From NCBI GenBank assembly GCA_014238335.1, contig JABABI010000060.1:1-42441 (forward strand): a DNA stretch of 42,441 nucleotides, read 5' to 3'. The stretch is from Fuerstiella sp. (lineage in GTDB: Bacteria; Planctomycetota; Planctomycetia; Planctomycetales; Planctomycetaceae). Position 1 is the first letter of the stretch. Each line of letters opens with the position of its first letter. Positions 26,424 through 34,865 of the stretch are shown here, piece by piece. Made by a program: the position numbers and the translations under genes. The notes under the pieces are model-generated. The model was not told where the DNA came from. It did not search any database and saw only the letters and a list, made by a program, of their open reading frames with translations.

Positions 26424-28958
26424 ATGCGCGGTTTCTTCCATGCCTTGCCTGCGTGGGCATGTTTACTGTCAGCAGCCGTCGCGTTCTGCGCGAGCGGTTG
26501 CTCGCGGACAGAATATCGGCTTGAGGCCGACCGCGAAGCGTACGGCGTCATCTCCGAAAGAAACGGTGATCCTCGCTGGTCCGCCGCTGACATCAGCATC
26601 GAAATCGATCCTCGCAGTCGTTATTTCGACCACTACGATCCTGATCGTACGCCGATGCCTCAGGACGATCCTGCAGCGCACGGCTACATGCGCTGCGTTG
26701 ACGGAAAAAACGGCTGGAAGCACTGGTATGACAACGGAGTCCGTTCAGATCTGGAAAACCCCGCCTGGCGTGAGGAACTGGTGCAATATGCGGAGACCAC
26801 TGACGACGGCGCGGTAAGACTCAACGTCGACTCGGCGGTCAGACTGTCGTATGTACACTCGCCCAGCCACCAAAGTCAGCTTGAGACGCTGTACCTGTCC
26901 GCGTTAGACGTGACCAGAGAACGCTGGCGTCTGGACACACAGTTTACCGGTGGATTTGACACGGTCTTCTTCCACAGTGGCCAGAAGACGGTTGGGGGGG
27001 AAAGCAATCGACTGACAACCGGACGCGGTATCGGGGCACTGGGAGTTCCGTTGGCCGGACGCTTCGGTGGTGGAGCCAACACACTGCAGCTGAACAAGCG
27101 GTTTGCAACGGCCGGTGAAATGGTGGCGGGAATTGCCAATGCCTTTACCTGGGAATTTACGAATGGCAACGTGAACTTTGCAGGGTCGTTGCTGAGCAGC
27201 AGTTTTGTACAGCCGCTGCTGCGCGGTGCGGGTCGCAGTATTGCACTGGAAGACCTGACTCAGGTCGAACGCAATTTGCTGGCGAATCTAAGGGCCTACG
27301 CTCAGTTCCGACAGGGATTTTATACACAGGTGGCCATTGGCGAACTGGGTGTCAGGGGACCACAGCGTGGCGGACCGGGAACAACCCTGACTTCGTTTTC
27401 CGGGAGCGGCAGCATAGGCGGCTATGCCGGACTGCTGCAGCAGTTACAGCAGAAACGAAACAGTGAGGACACTCTCAGTCTGCAGGAACGCACCTTTGCC
27501 AGACTGGAGGCATTTTATGACAAAGGTCTCATTGACCTGCTTCAGGTAGATCAATTTGAGCAGGATATTGAAACTGCCAAATCCGCCCTGCTGGTGCGGC
27601 AAAACAGCCTCGAACTGTCCCTCGATCGTTATAAGACGGGAACCCTCGGTCTGCCGCCGGACCTGTCGGTCGACCTGGATGACGCCTTGATACGCCAGTT
27701 TCAGCTGTTCTCACGAGAAGCAACGGACATCCTGAATCTGCTTGTACAACTCCAGAACCGTGCAGGCAAACTGTTTACGGAAGGACAGGCTCAGGTCATA
27801 CCGGAAGTTTCTGGAATTGAATCTGTGCTGACAGACATCGCTCCCCTCATCGAGCCCGTACAGAATCTGATCAATCAGATTCCTGAAGAACTGCGGCGCA
27901 TGGACGAGGTCGTGGTGTTGCGGATGGAAGCAGCGTCTGAGGACGAAATGTCAAACAATGACAAACAGGAACTCGCGCTGGAAAGAAAAGACCTGGGTGC
28001 CGATCTGACAGATTTTCGACTGCAGTTTGAAAAACAAACTGTCGAACTCACGCGCCTGACGAAATCACTCTCTGAAGAAACACGAGAGGCCACCGCTCGT
28101 GGTCTTGTCAACTGGATTACTGCGACACTGAGCATTGTCGATCAGCTGGCCCTTGTTCAGGCTCGCGCTCGGCTGGAATCGGTCAGCGTAGAATCTATTG
28201 AACTGGAACCAGAGGCCGCCTTCGAAATCGCACTACAAAACCGTCTCGATTTCATGAATGGTCGGGCAGCCCTGGTCGACAGCTGGCGCGAAATACAGAT
28301 TGCAGCGAACGCGCTGAAATCGAACGTCACGGTTGGTGCCGCTGCCAGTACGGGTACAGTTCGTAACAACGTCGTCAGTTTTGATGCGGCCGACTCAACT
28401 GCAACTTTCGGTGTTCAGTTCGATGCTCCATTGACGCGACTGCTGGAACGAAACGGCTACAGTGAAACACTAGTTAACTACCAACGAGACCGTCGGGCTT
28501 TGGTTCAGTCCCGCGACTCTTTGTATCTGGGCCTTCGCGCTTTGCTGCGACAGCTGGTGCAGGATCGCGAGAATCTGGAAATTCAGCGTCGCGCGGTGAC
28601 AATTGCTATTCGGCGAGTCGACCAGACACAGCGGTTACTCAACGCTCCAGGACGAATCCCACAACCCGGGCAGCGACCGTTCATCAGCCCCACAACAGCG
28701 ATTCAGCTACTGGGGGCACAGCGTTCTTTTCTGACAACACAGAACAGTTTCCTGGCCGCCTGGCTCAGCTATTATGCGACACGAATGAGACTCCACCGAG
28801 AACTCGGCATCATGACGCTGGATTCAGACGGCAAGTGGATTGAGTATCCTATCACTCCGCCGCCAGGCAATGAAGAAGCTGATGCAGAAGAAGAGTCGCT
28901 GATTCCAGTATTACCTCCGCCGATACCTCTGGAATTTGCAGGTACCGCCGGAAGTTGA
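26424..28958 (+). CDS. TolC-family outer membrane efflux lipoprotein
   Basis: 844 residues from ATG 26424; the in-frame GTG at 26409 is rejected because the ATG places a lipoprotein signal correctly (AWACLLSAAVAFCASGC, lipid-bearing Cys26). The protein has planctomycete TolC-like features: a long N-terminal extension, a first helical repeat (AYAQFRQGFYTQVAIGELGV ... LIDLLQVDQFEQDIETAKSA) and a second (FEIALQNRLDFMNGRAALVD ... LVNYQRDRRALVQSRDSLYL). It is nearly twice the length of E. coli TolC, the excess being coiled-coil insertions (about 27780-28140). It is expected to form the outer-membrane channel of the tripartite pump encoded with the two adaptor genes downstream. Those begin about 530 bp away. 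Confidence 0.87.
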   Translation: MRGFFHALPAWACLLSAAVAFCASGCSRTEYRLEADREAYGVISERNGDPRWSAADISIEIDPRSRYFDHYDPDRTPMPQDDPAAHGYMRCVDGKNGWKHWYDNGVRSDLENPAWREELVQYAETTDDGAVRLNVDSAVRLSYVHSPSHQSQLETLYLSALDVTRERWRLDTQFTGGFDTVFFHSGQKTVGGESNRLTTGRGIGALGVPLAGRFGGGANTLQLNKRFATAGEMVAGIANAFTWEFTNGNVNFAGSLLSSSFVQPLLRGAGRSIALEDLTQVERNLLANLRAYAQFRQGFYTQVAIGELGVRGPQRGGPGTTLTSFSGSGSIGGYAGLLQQLQQKRNSEDTLSLQERTFARLEAFYDKGLIDLLQVDQFEQDIETAKSALLVRQNSLELSLDRYKTGTLGLPPDLSVDLDDALIRQFQLFSREATDILNLLVQLQNRAGKLFTEGQAQVIPEVSGIESVLTDIAPLIEPVQNLINQIPEELRRMDEVVVLRMEAASEDEMSNNDKQELALERKDLGADLTDFRLQFEKQTVELTRLTKSLSEETREATARGLVNWITATLSIVDQLALVQARARLESVSVESIELEPEAAFEIALQNRLDFMNGRAALVDSWREIQIAANALKSNVTVGAAASTGTVRNNVVSFDAADSTATFGVQFDAPLTRLLERNGYSETLVNYQRDRRALVQSRDSLYLGLRALLRQLVQDRENLEIQRRAVTIAIRRVDQTQRLLNAPGRIPQPGQRPFISPTTAIQLLGAQRSFLTTQNSFLAAWLSYYATRMRLHRELGIMTLDSDGKWIEYPITPPPGNEEADAEEESLIPVLPPPIPLEFAGTAGS

Positions 28959-29486
28959 TGCCGCTGAACGGCCGGCAGAGGACTAGTCACCGGACCTGGT
29001 AAACAACGCGGACAAGGACCGACGTTTTCACGATCGCGGAACTCACACGAGTTCAGTGATGACGCTCGCCGCCCCGGAATGTCAACGACTTCGTCTGGAC
29101 AAAACGGACGAATATTTCGGAACGATACCGCAAATGGGATACCATGGAGTTCCGTGGACATCTGAATGGCTCCCGCCAGGAAAGACGCGACACCATGCCG
29201 CTGCGGACGCCGACAAATTGAAATTCGTCTTTATGCACACGTCCCGGGGATGACTGAAACCCACGGATTTTCCCAAACCCCCGCAAAATCAGCGGAATGA
29301 TGTCCACGATCTGACAAAGCCCGTGGTTCTATTCTGAAGCGAACCGGAAACCCGTAATCTCCGGTGATGTCGCGGACTTGCAGACGTTGATCGGACTCGC
29401 GAGAATTTGGAACTCAGCGTCAGGCAATCGAAGTCCCGCGACTCCGGCTACTTGAGCGATAACGTCCGTTGCCGGGGAGACGAAGA
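28959..29486. other. 528-bp gap between TolC-like and adaptor genes
   Basis: No convincing gene. A 65-codon frame (29056-29253) lacks a recognisable domain or ribosome-binding site. The 10-mer tgtccacgat at 29301-29310 also occurs upstream of the ECF sigma gene and its relic. The right end holds GGGGAGA (29474-29480), the ribosome-binding site of the first adaptor. A promoter for the adaptors may lie here. Confidence 0.4.
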
Positions 29487-30992
29487 GTGTCGACCGACAT
29501 CCTTCCGGAAATTCAGAAACCTGCCAGACAGCAGACTCCAACCGAGGTGGAGCCTGTTTCTGTGCGCGACAATGTCAAGTCGGCCAGACGCGCCACATGG
29601 TGGAAACTCAGTCTGCTTCTTGTCATTTGCGTCGCAGTGGTGGCGTTGGCTGTCGCCATCGTCCCCGAATTTCTGTCGACGGCGGATACCGGATCCGAAC
29701 TGACTCACACGATCACGCGAGGCAATCTGGTCGTTTCCGTCATCGAACAGGGGACTCTGGAAAGCTCAAACAACACCGAAATCCTGTGCAAGGTCCGAGG
29801 CTTCAGTACGGTCACGTGGGTGATTGAGGGCGGTACGTTCGTGCAGCCGGGAGACGAACTTGTCCGGCTGGACACGAAGCTGATCGAAGAACAGCTAAGC
29901 CTCACAAAGACGAATACGTTTGAGGCGAAGTCGATGCTCGAACGTACCAGGGCCGACGCCGAAAAAGCCGAGATCGCCATTGAGGCCTACGAGAAGGGCG
30001 GATACAGGCAGGAACTGCAGGGCCTGGAACAGGAGTCAGAGGTTGCCGAACGGAACCTGCGAGTCGCGGAGAAGATGCAGGAATACTCCAATACGCTGTT
30101 TCAGCAGGGTTATGTCACCGAACTCGAAGTCGAAGCCAATGCATTCACGGTTGAACGGGCGCAGCTGGAACTGCAGGTCAACAGGACACAGCTCAAGGTG
30201 TTGAAAGACTACACCAGGAAGATGCGAATGGAGACGATGCAGGGTAACCTGAAGGCCACAACGACAAAGGTGCAGTCTGACGAAGCAGCACTCAGAATGG
30301 AAGAAAGCCGCAAGAAACGTGCGATCCAGGAATTGAAAGACTGTGTGATCACAGCCGAGCGCAGTGGTCTGGTCATCTATCCTACTGCTGAGGCCTGGAA
30401 AGAAGCTCCGGACATCTCGCAGGGAGTGACAGTACGAAAGGATCAGGTGCTGCTGCTCATGCCCGAACTGTCAAAGATGCAGGTAAAAGTCGGTATACAC
30501 GAATCCATCATCGACCGTGTCAAACCAGGCCTGACGGCCCGGATCACAATGCCGGATCAGACACTGGAAGCCAAAGTAACCACCGTTGCGTCAGTCACGC
30601 GACCGGCCGGCTGGTGGACTGGAAACGTTGTGAAGTATGACACGATTATCGAAATGCCTTCAGCCGAGCGTTTGAAGCCCGGCATGAGCGCCGAAGTGGA
30701 AATCATCATGGCTCGGCACGAGGACGTCATTACGATTCCCATCGCTGCGGTCGTGGCAACCGACGAAGGCGATTTCTGCTGGGTCAGGACGGCCGACGGA
30801 ACGATGCGGCGGGTGCTGAAACTCGGTGACACAAATGATGTGTCCATCGTTGTCAATGGAGGTGTGAAGGAAGGTGACGAAGTCATTCTCAACCCTCTGG
30901 AGTACATCGAGGAAGCTCAGGACGAGGCCCTGAAAACAAACGACAGCACGCTGGATGACAGGCTCGGCGACGCGGAATCGGGCAGCGAGTGA
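29487..30992 (+). CDS. HlyD-type efflux periplasmic adaptor (first paralogue)
   Basis: 501 residues from a GTG at 29487, with GGGGAGA 7 bases upstream. One N-terminal TM segment (WWKLSLLLVICVAVVALAVAIV) anchors it in the inner membrane. A lipoyl-like half (ITRGNLVVSVIEQGTLESSN) is followed by a long alpha-helical hairpin rich in Glu/Lys/Arg (about 29900-30330), then the second lipoyl half, a beta-barrel region (VGIHESIIDRVKPGLTARIT) and a membrane-proximal domain (LKPGMSAEVEIIMARHEDVI). It should bridge the permease and the TolC-like channel. It closely resembles the next gene, from which it is separated by only 4 bp, so the pair arose by duplication. Confidence 0.93.
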   Translation: MSTDILPEIQKPARQQTPTEVEPVSVRDNVKSARRATWWKLSLLLVICVAVVALAVAIVPEFLSTADTGSELTHTITRGNLVVSVIEQGTLESSNNTEILCKVRGFSTVTWVIEGGTFVQPGDELVRLDTKLIEEQLSLTKTNTFEAKSMLERTRADAEKAEIAIEAYEKGGYRQELQGLEQESEVAERNLRVAEKMQEYSNTLFQQGYVTELEVEANAFTVERAQLELQVNRTQLKVLKDYTRKMRMETMQGNLKATTTKVQSDEAALRMEESRKKRAIQELKDCVITAERSGLVIYPTAEAWKEAPDISQGVTVRKDQVLLLMPELSKMQVKVGIHESIIDRVKPGLTARITMPDQTLEAKVTTVASVTRPAGWWTGNVVKYDTIIEMPSAERLKPGMSAEVEIIMARHEDVITIPIAAVVATDEGDFCWVRTADGTMRRVLKLGDTNDVSIVVNGGVKEGDEVILNPLEYIEEAQDEALKTNDSTLDDRLGDAESGSE

Positions 30993-30996
30993 TCCA

Positions 30997-32520
30997 ATGA
31001 CCAACAGACCCAACGACGACTTTCGTGACAGCCCACGAGGCCAATGGTGGAAACGAACCCTCTTTGCGGTCTTCGTAGTCGCTGTGTTCGCGATCATCGT
31101 CACGACACTCGCCAACCCGAATCCGTCTCAGGACAGCAGTTCACTTTTGACTCACAAAATCGCCAGGGGCGACTTGCTGGTCACGGTCATCGAACAGGGC
31201 ACACTGGAAAGTTCTGAGAACACAGAAATCAAATGCAAGGTCCGCGGCTCCAATACGGTCATCTGGGTCGTCGAAAACGGCACATACGTAGAGCCCGGAG
31301 ACGACCTGGTGAGACTGGACACACTGTTCATGGAGGAACAGATTGCTGAACGTACAAAATATGCACTCTGGACAAGGTCGGGAGCTGAACGATCCCGCGC
31401 CAATCTTGCGCGAGCCAAACTGGCAGTTGGCGAATACGAGCATGGGCGATTCATAGTCGCGTTTAAGACCCTGCAAAAGGAACATGCGGTTGCCGAAGCA
31501 CAATTGCTTACGGCGCAGGACCTGCTGGCCCATGAGAAAACAATGGCTGAAGCCGGCTACAAGAGCGCACTGGATGTCGAGGAAAAAACGTTTGCGGTCA
31601 CACGGGCTGAGTTGGATTTGAAGCTCGTCGCGACCCGGATCGAAGTGCTGGAAGAATTCACCAAAAACGAACAACTGGCAACACTGAGGGGGGACCTGCG
31701 AGCTGCCGATGCACGGCTCAAGGCAGAAGAAGAACGAGTCTTTGCGGACAACCGACGCCTGCAACGTGCTGAAGAAGAAATCATGTACTGTGCCGTGAAA
31801 GCAGAAAAGGCCGGCATGGTGATCCACCCTTCATCCGCACGGTGGAAAAGCGGCCCGGAGATTGAGGAAGGAGCGACAGTTCACAAGGACCAGGTTCTGC
31901 TGTTGATGCCCGACCTGACAAAGATGCAGGTCAAGGTGGGGATTCACGAATCCATGGTCGACCGAATCAAACCAGGCCTTGAAGCAGTCGTGACAGTGTC
32001 TGATCGGACCCTGGTTGCGGAGGTGGAGTCCGTCGCCACAGTGACAAGTCCCGCTGGGTGGTGGACGGGAAACCAGGTTAAATATGACACGATCATCAAG
32101 CTTCCTGCTGCAGAAAACCTTAGGCCGGGCATGAGCGCCGGAGTGGAGGTCATTATGGCCCGCCACGAAGACGTGCTGACCATTCCGGTCGCGGCCGTAC
32201 TGGAAACAACAGAAGACTACCTGTGCTGGGTGCAAACGCCTGCAGGACCACGACGACGTGTTATAGAGCTTGGTGACAGCAACGACGTCTCCATTATTGT
32301 TGAGTCCGGACTGTCGGAAGGGGAAGAGGTCGTACTCAACCCCATGGCTTCGATTGAAGAGGCACAGGAAGAAGCGGCAAGGACGATTACAAAATCAAAG
32401 GAAAAAGAAGAAGAACAGAAAGACGAAGACGGTAAGGAGCCCGATGTCGAATCAAAATCCACGGAGCCACTTACTTCGCAGTCGGGTTCGCGGGAAGCCA
32501 GACATTTCCCGAGTGCCTGA
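30997..32520 (+). CDS. HlyD-type efflux periplasmic adaptor (second paralogue)
   Basis: 507 residues from ATG 30997, 4 bp after the stop of the first adaptor; an upstream in-frame start at 30955 would overlap that gene and is not needed. It has the same order of parts: TM (TLFAVFVVAVFAIIVTTLA), lipoyl half (KIARGDLLVTVIEQGTLESS), helical hairpin, KVGIHESMVDRIKPGLEAVV and LRPGMSAGVEVIMARHEDVL. The C-terminus carries an extra highly charged Lys/Glu tail (about 32395-32460) not matched in the first paralogue. Two adaptors in tandem suggest a mixed adaptor ring or two alternative pumps sharing one channel. Confidence 0.92.
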   Translation: MTNRPNDDFRDSPRGQWWKRTLFAVFVVAVFAIIVTTLANPNPSQDSSSLLTHKIARGDLLVTVIEQGTLESSENTEIKCKVRGSNTVIWVVENGTYVEPGDDLVRLDTLFMEEQIAERTKYALWTRSGAERSRANLARAKLAVGEYEHGRFIVAFKTLQKEHAVAEAQLLTAQDLLAHEKTMAEAGYKSALDVEEKTFAVTRAELDLKLVATRIEVLEEFTKNEQLATLRGDLRAADARLKAEEERVFADNRRLQRAEEEIMYCAVKAEKAGMVIHPSSARWKSGPEIEEGATVHKDQVLLLMPDLTKMQVKVGIHESMVDRIKPGLEAVVTVSDRTLVAEVESVATVTSPAGWWTGNQVKYDTIIKLPAAENLRPGMSAGVEVIMARHEDVLTIPVAAVLETTEDYLCWVQTPAGPRRRVIELGDSNDVSIIVESGLSEGEEVVLNPMASIEEAQEEAARTITKSKEKEEEQKDEDGKEPDVESKSTEPLTSQSGSREARHFPSA

Positions 32521-32753
32521 CAGCGGAACCTCCCGAACCCACCTTTTTCTCGCCGTTGCACTCGTCCCGTTTCCCCCGCCTGAAATTACACATCTTACAA
32601 TCTGGTCGGTTTGTCGTGTGATCAGCGACTTTGAGTTTCCACTTGGGCGTCGGTCTGCGGCGACCGGCCACCTTACACAGTTATTGATCGCTCTGCAGTC
32701 CGAATTCCCTGCTCGCGAATCGGTCAACAACTCTTCTCAGCACGAACATATCT

Positions 32754-34070
32754 GTGAACAGCACTCTACTCCGAACCATCCACCTGGCATTCAAAAGCCT
32801 GCTGCTGCAGAAGATGCGAGCAGGGCTTGCGGCGCTGGGGATATTCATCGGCACGACCACGGTAATCTGGCTGGTGGCCATGGGAGAAGGAGTCAGCTAT
32901 CGGGCTCAGCAACAGATTCTGGAACTCGGGGCCAGCAACATCATTGTCCGCACGAAGCAGCCCACATCGTCCAGCGACGCGCAGGGAGCCAATTCGAAAG
33001 TAAAAGTCTACGGCCTGCTGCGGAAAGACTTCGATCGCATCGTCGAGAATGTCCCCCGCATTCGCCGTACTGTTCCAATGCGCGAGGTTCGTTTCGAATT
33101 ACGACTGAACAACCGGACGGCGGACGCCAAACTTGTGGGGTGTGTCGAGGACTACCGGGAATTGAATCACCTGAAGATCGCCCGTGGCCGCTGGCTGACA
33201 CGACGTGACCGAGGAAAAAAAGTCGTCGTTCTTGCAGATGATACCGCAAAGCGGCTCTTTCCTTTCGAAAATCCGATTGGCCGCACCATCTGGGTGGGCA
33301 GTGAATTCTACGTCGTCATCGGCCAGACAGCATCGCGGACGTCGTCGGCTGCGATCGGCGGCAGCCTGGATGCCCGAGACTACAATCTTGACGCCTACAT
33401 TCCGCTGCACACGATGCGTCAACGAGTTGGCGATCTGGTGATGACACGTGTTGGCGGAGACTTCCGCGGAGAACAGGTGGAACTCAGCCAGATCACCGTA
33501 GAAGTTGAAGACGTAAAAGATGTCGACGCGGCGGCAGCGATCATCGAAATGCTGCTGCAGAAGTATCACGACAAGGAAGATTACGCAGTTGTGGTTCCCA
33601 AAGAACTGTTGCGTCAGGCAGAGCGGACACGCGCTATGTTCAACGTACTATTAATTGTCATCGCAGGCATATCGCTGTTCGTGGGAGGCATTGGCATCAT
33701 GAACATCATGCTGGCAACAGTGACGGAACGCACTCGGGAGATCGGTATCCGACGCGCTCTGGGCGCTAAGCGTCACGACATCATACGGGAGTTTCTCACT
33801 GAAACCGTCGTGCTGACAAGTATCGGAGGTCTGCTCGGTGTGTCGTTCGGGCTGATGTGCGGTCCTGTGTTTCGTGGGCTGCGTGGAGGAGTGACGATGA
33901 TGTCGCCGGACCTGCTGCCACCCGTTGTCTACACGCTTGAACCGCTCATCGCTCCATGGTCCGTCATTCTCAGCCTGTTCATTTCTCTGGGCGTGGGTGT
34001 TATTTTCGGAGTCTATCCAGCGCGACAGGCAGCTCATATGGACCCCATCGAAGCCCTGCGTCACGAATAA
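32754..34070 (+). CDS. ABC transporter permease, MacB/FtsX type
   Basis: 438 residues from a GTG at 32754 with no obvious ribosome-binding site. The first TM helix (ALGIFIGTTTVIWLVAMGEG) leads into a MacB periplasmic core domain (about residues 45-270). Three FtsX-type TM segments come next (LLIVIAGISLFVGGIGIMNI, VVLTSIGGLLGVSFGLMC and VILSLFISLGVGVIFGVYPA). Conserved family residues TERTREIGIRRALGAKRHDI and the end ARQAAHMDPIEALRHE are present. Unlike E. coli MacB it has no ATPase domain, and no ATPase gene lies in the 233 bp before it or elsewhere in the locus. The energy-supplying subunit must be encoded elsewhere, or has been lost. Confidence 0.93.
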   Translation: MNSTLLRTIHLAFKSLLLQKMRAGLAALGIFIGTTTVIWLVAMGEGVSYRAQQQILELGASNIIVRTKQPTSSSDAQGANSKVKVYGLLRKDFDRIVENVPRIRRTVPMREVRFELRLNNRTADAKLVGCVEDYRELNHLKIARGRWLTRRDRGKKVVVLADDTAKRLFPFENPIGRTIWVGSEFYVVIGQTASRTSSAAIGGSLDARDYNLDAYIPLHTMRQRVGDLVMTRVGGDFRGEQVELSQITVEVEDVKDVDAAAAIIEMLLQKYHDKEDYAVVVPKELLRQAERTRAMFNVLLIVIAGISLFVGGIGIMNIMLATVTERTREIGIRRALGAKRHDIIREFLTETVVLTSIGGLLGVSFGLMCGPVFRGLRGGVTMMSPDLLPPVVYTLEPLIAPWSVILSLFISLGVGVIFGVYPARQAAHMDPIEALRHE

Positions 34071-34075
34071 ACAAA

Positions 34076-34225
34076 TACAAGCTCGAAGCGCCAGCGAGTG
34101 GGTTAGACCGCGCAACCGACACTCGTCGTCCGAAACACACGCAAGCGGTATGAGCTCGATGTACAGGAAAGAGAGTGTGTTTATTCGGAGTTTTGAAACT
34201 CACTCACTGGCGCTTCGAGCTTGTA
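34076..34225. repeat. 150-bp element with 25-bp inverted ends (MITE- or REP-like)
   Basis: 34076-34100 and 34201-34225 are reverse complements with 24 of 25 matches (core ctcgaagcgccagcgag). The match extends inwards to 34104 and 34197 with one more mismatch. The element starts 6 bp after the permease stop. There is no open frame for a transposase inside. It could be a non-autonomous mobile element or a bidirectional transcription terminator. I recall similar gcgccagcgag-type repeats as common between planctomycete genes, but cannot verify that here. Confidence 0.75.
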
Positions 34226-34261
34226 TGTCCGGCGTTCATCGAGCGTTAGCGGATTTCCTGA

Positions 34262-34325
34262 AAATTCAGATACATAATTCGCAACAACGTGTCCACGATT
34301 TCATGAAATCTCTGGTTAAGACTCG
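34262..34325 (+). promoter_or_regulatory. Conserved leader of the ECF sigma gene, with 14-bp palindrome
   Basis: This block is matched base for base, without gaps, by the relic at 25830-25767 (minus strand). The most conserved part, cgcaacaa-x-gtgtccacgat, is at 34280-34299 with one mismatch. The perfect palindrome gatttcatgaaatc is at 34297-34310, 15 bases before the ATG; it is not preserved in the relic. The conserved part may hold a promoter recognised by an ECF factor, perhaps the sigma factor itself (inference). Confidence 0.5.
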
Positions 34326-34865
34326 ATGACTAATCCCGAAGCAAAACGCGACCGTCTGCTGAAAGAAGCCTTTCGATACCACCTCGAACTGCTGACTTAC
34401 GCACGTTCGCTGCTGGGCAGCTATGCGGCCGCGGAAGATATTGTGCAGGAAGCAATGTTGGTCGTGGTCAGGAAGTTTGATCAATTCGAGGAAGGGACGT
34501 CTATGTTGGCCTGGTGTCGCTCGATCGTACGCCTGGAAGTTCTGCGATTAAAACAAAAAAACCATCGCGAACGCAACCTCACTGAGCGACTGCTGGACGA
34601 TGCTATCGATGCGGCGTTCGATGAATTCCAGACCGCGCAGAACCTGGATGAGGCTGCGTGTTCCAGAGAAGCACTGGAAAGCTGTCTGCAGCGAGTATCG
34701 GAACGCGGGCAGAATGTTCTGAAAGCGCGATTCATCGATGAACTGAGTTATGAGCAGATCGGCCATCGAATCGGTATGACGCTGGAAGCTGTACGCAAAA
34801 TGCTGTTTCGCGTGAAGAAACAAGTACGAGCCTGTGTAGAAACCAGTCTGAAGGAGGCCTTATGA
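34326..34865 (+). CDS. ECF-type RNA polymerase sigma factor (sigma-70 family)
   Basis: 179 residues from ATG 34326. Region 2 is clear: LLTYARSLLGSYAAAEDIVQ, then EAMLVVVRKFDQFEEGTSML and AWCRSIVRLEVLRLKQKN. Region 4 is ERGQNVLKARFIDELSYEQI then GHRIGMTLEAVRKMLFRVKK, a helix-turn-helix. There is no region 1.1 or region 3, as in ECF factors; the type matches the planctomycete/verrucomicrobial ECF groups. Its stop overlaps the ATG of the FecR gene (ATGA, 34862-34865), the usual sign that the downstream membrane protein controls it. It probably directs transcription of the plus-strand cluster that follows. Confidence 0.94.
   Translation: MTNPEAKRDRLLKEAFRYHLELLTYARSLLGSYAAAEDIVQEAMLVVVRKFDQFEEGTSMLAWCRSIVRLEVLRLKQKNHRERNLTERLLDDAIDAAFDEFQTAQNLDEAACSREALESCLQRVSERGQNVLKARFIDELSYEQIGHRIGMTLEAVRKMLFRVKKQVRACVETSLKEAL

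Noticed and set aside
29056..29253. 65-codon plus frame in the gap before the adaptors
   Set aside because: No recognisable domain and no ribosome-binding site; kept as non-coding.
31141..31827. 228-codon minus-strand frame antisense to the second adaptor
   Set aside because: Cys/Phe-rich translation antisense to a well-conserved HlyD gene.
32270..33208. 312-codon plus frame spanning the adaptor end, the gap and the permease start, considered as a possible missing ATPase
   Set aside because: Contains no Walker A, signature or Walker B motif and overlaps both flanking genes in a different frame.
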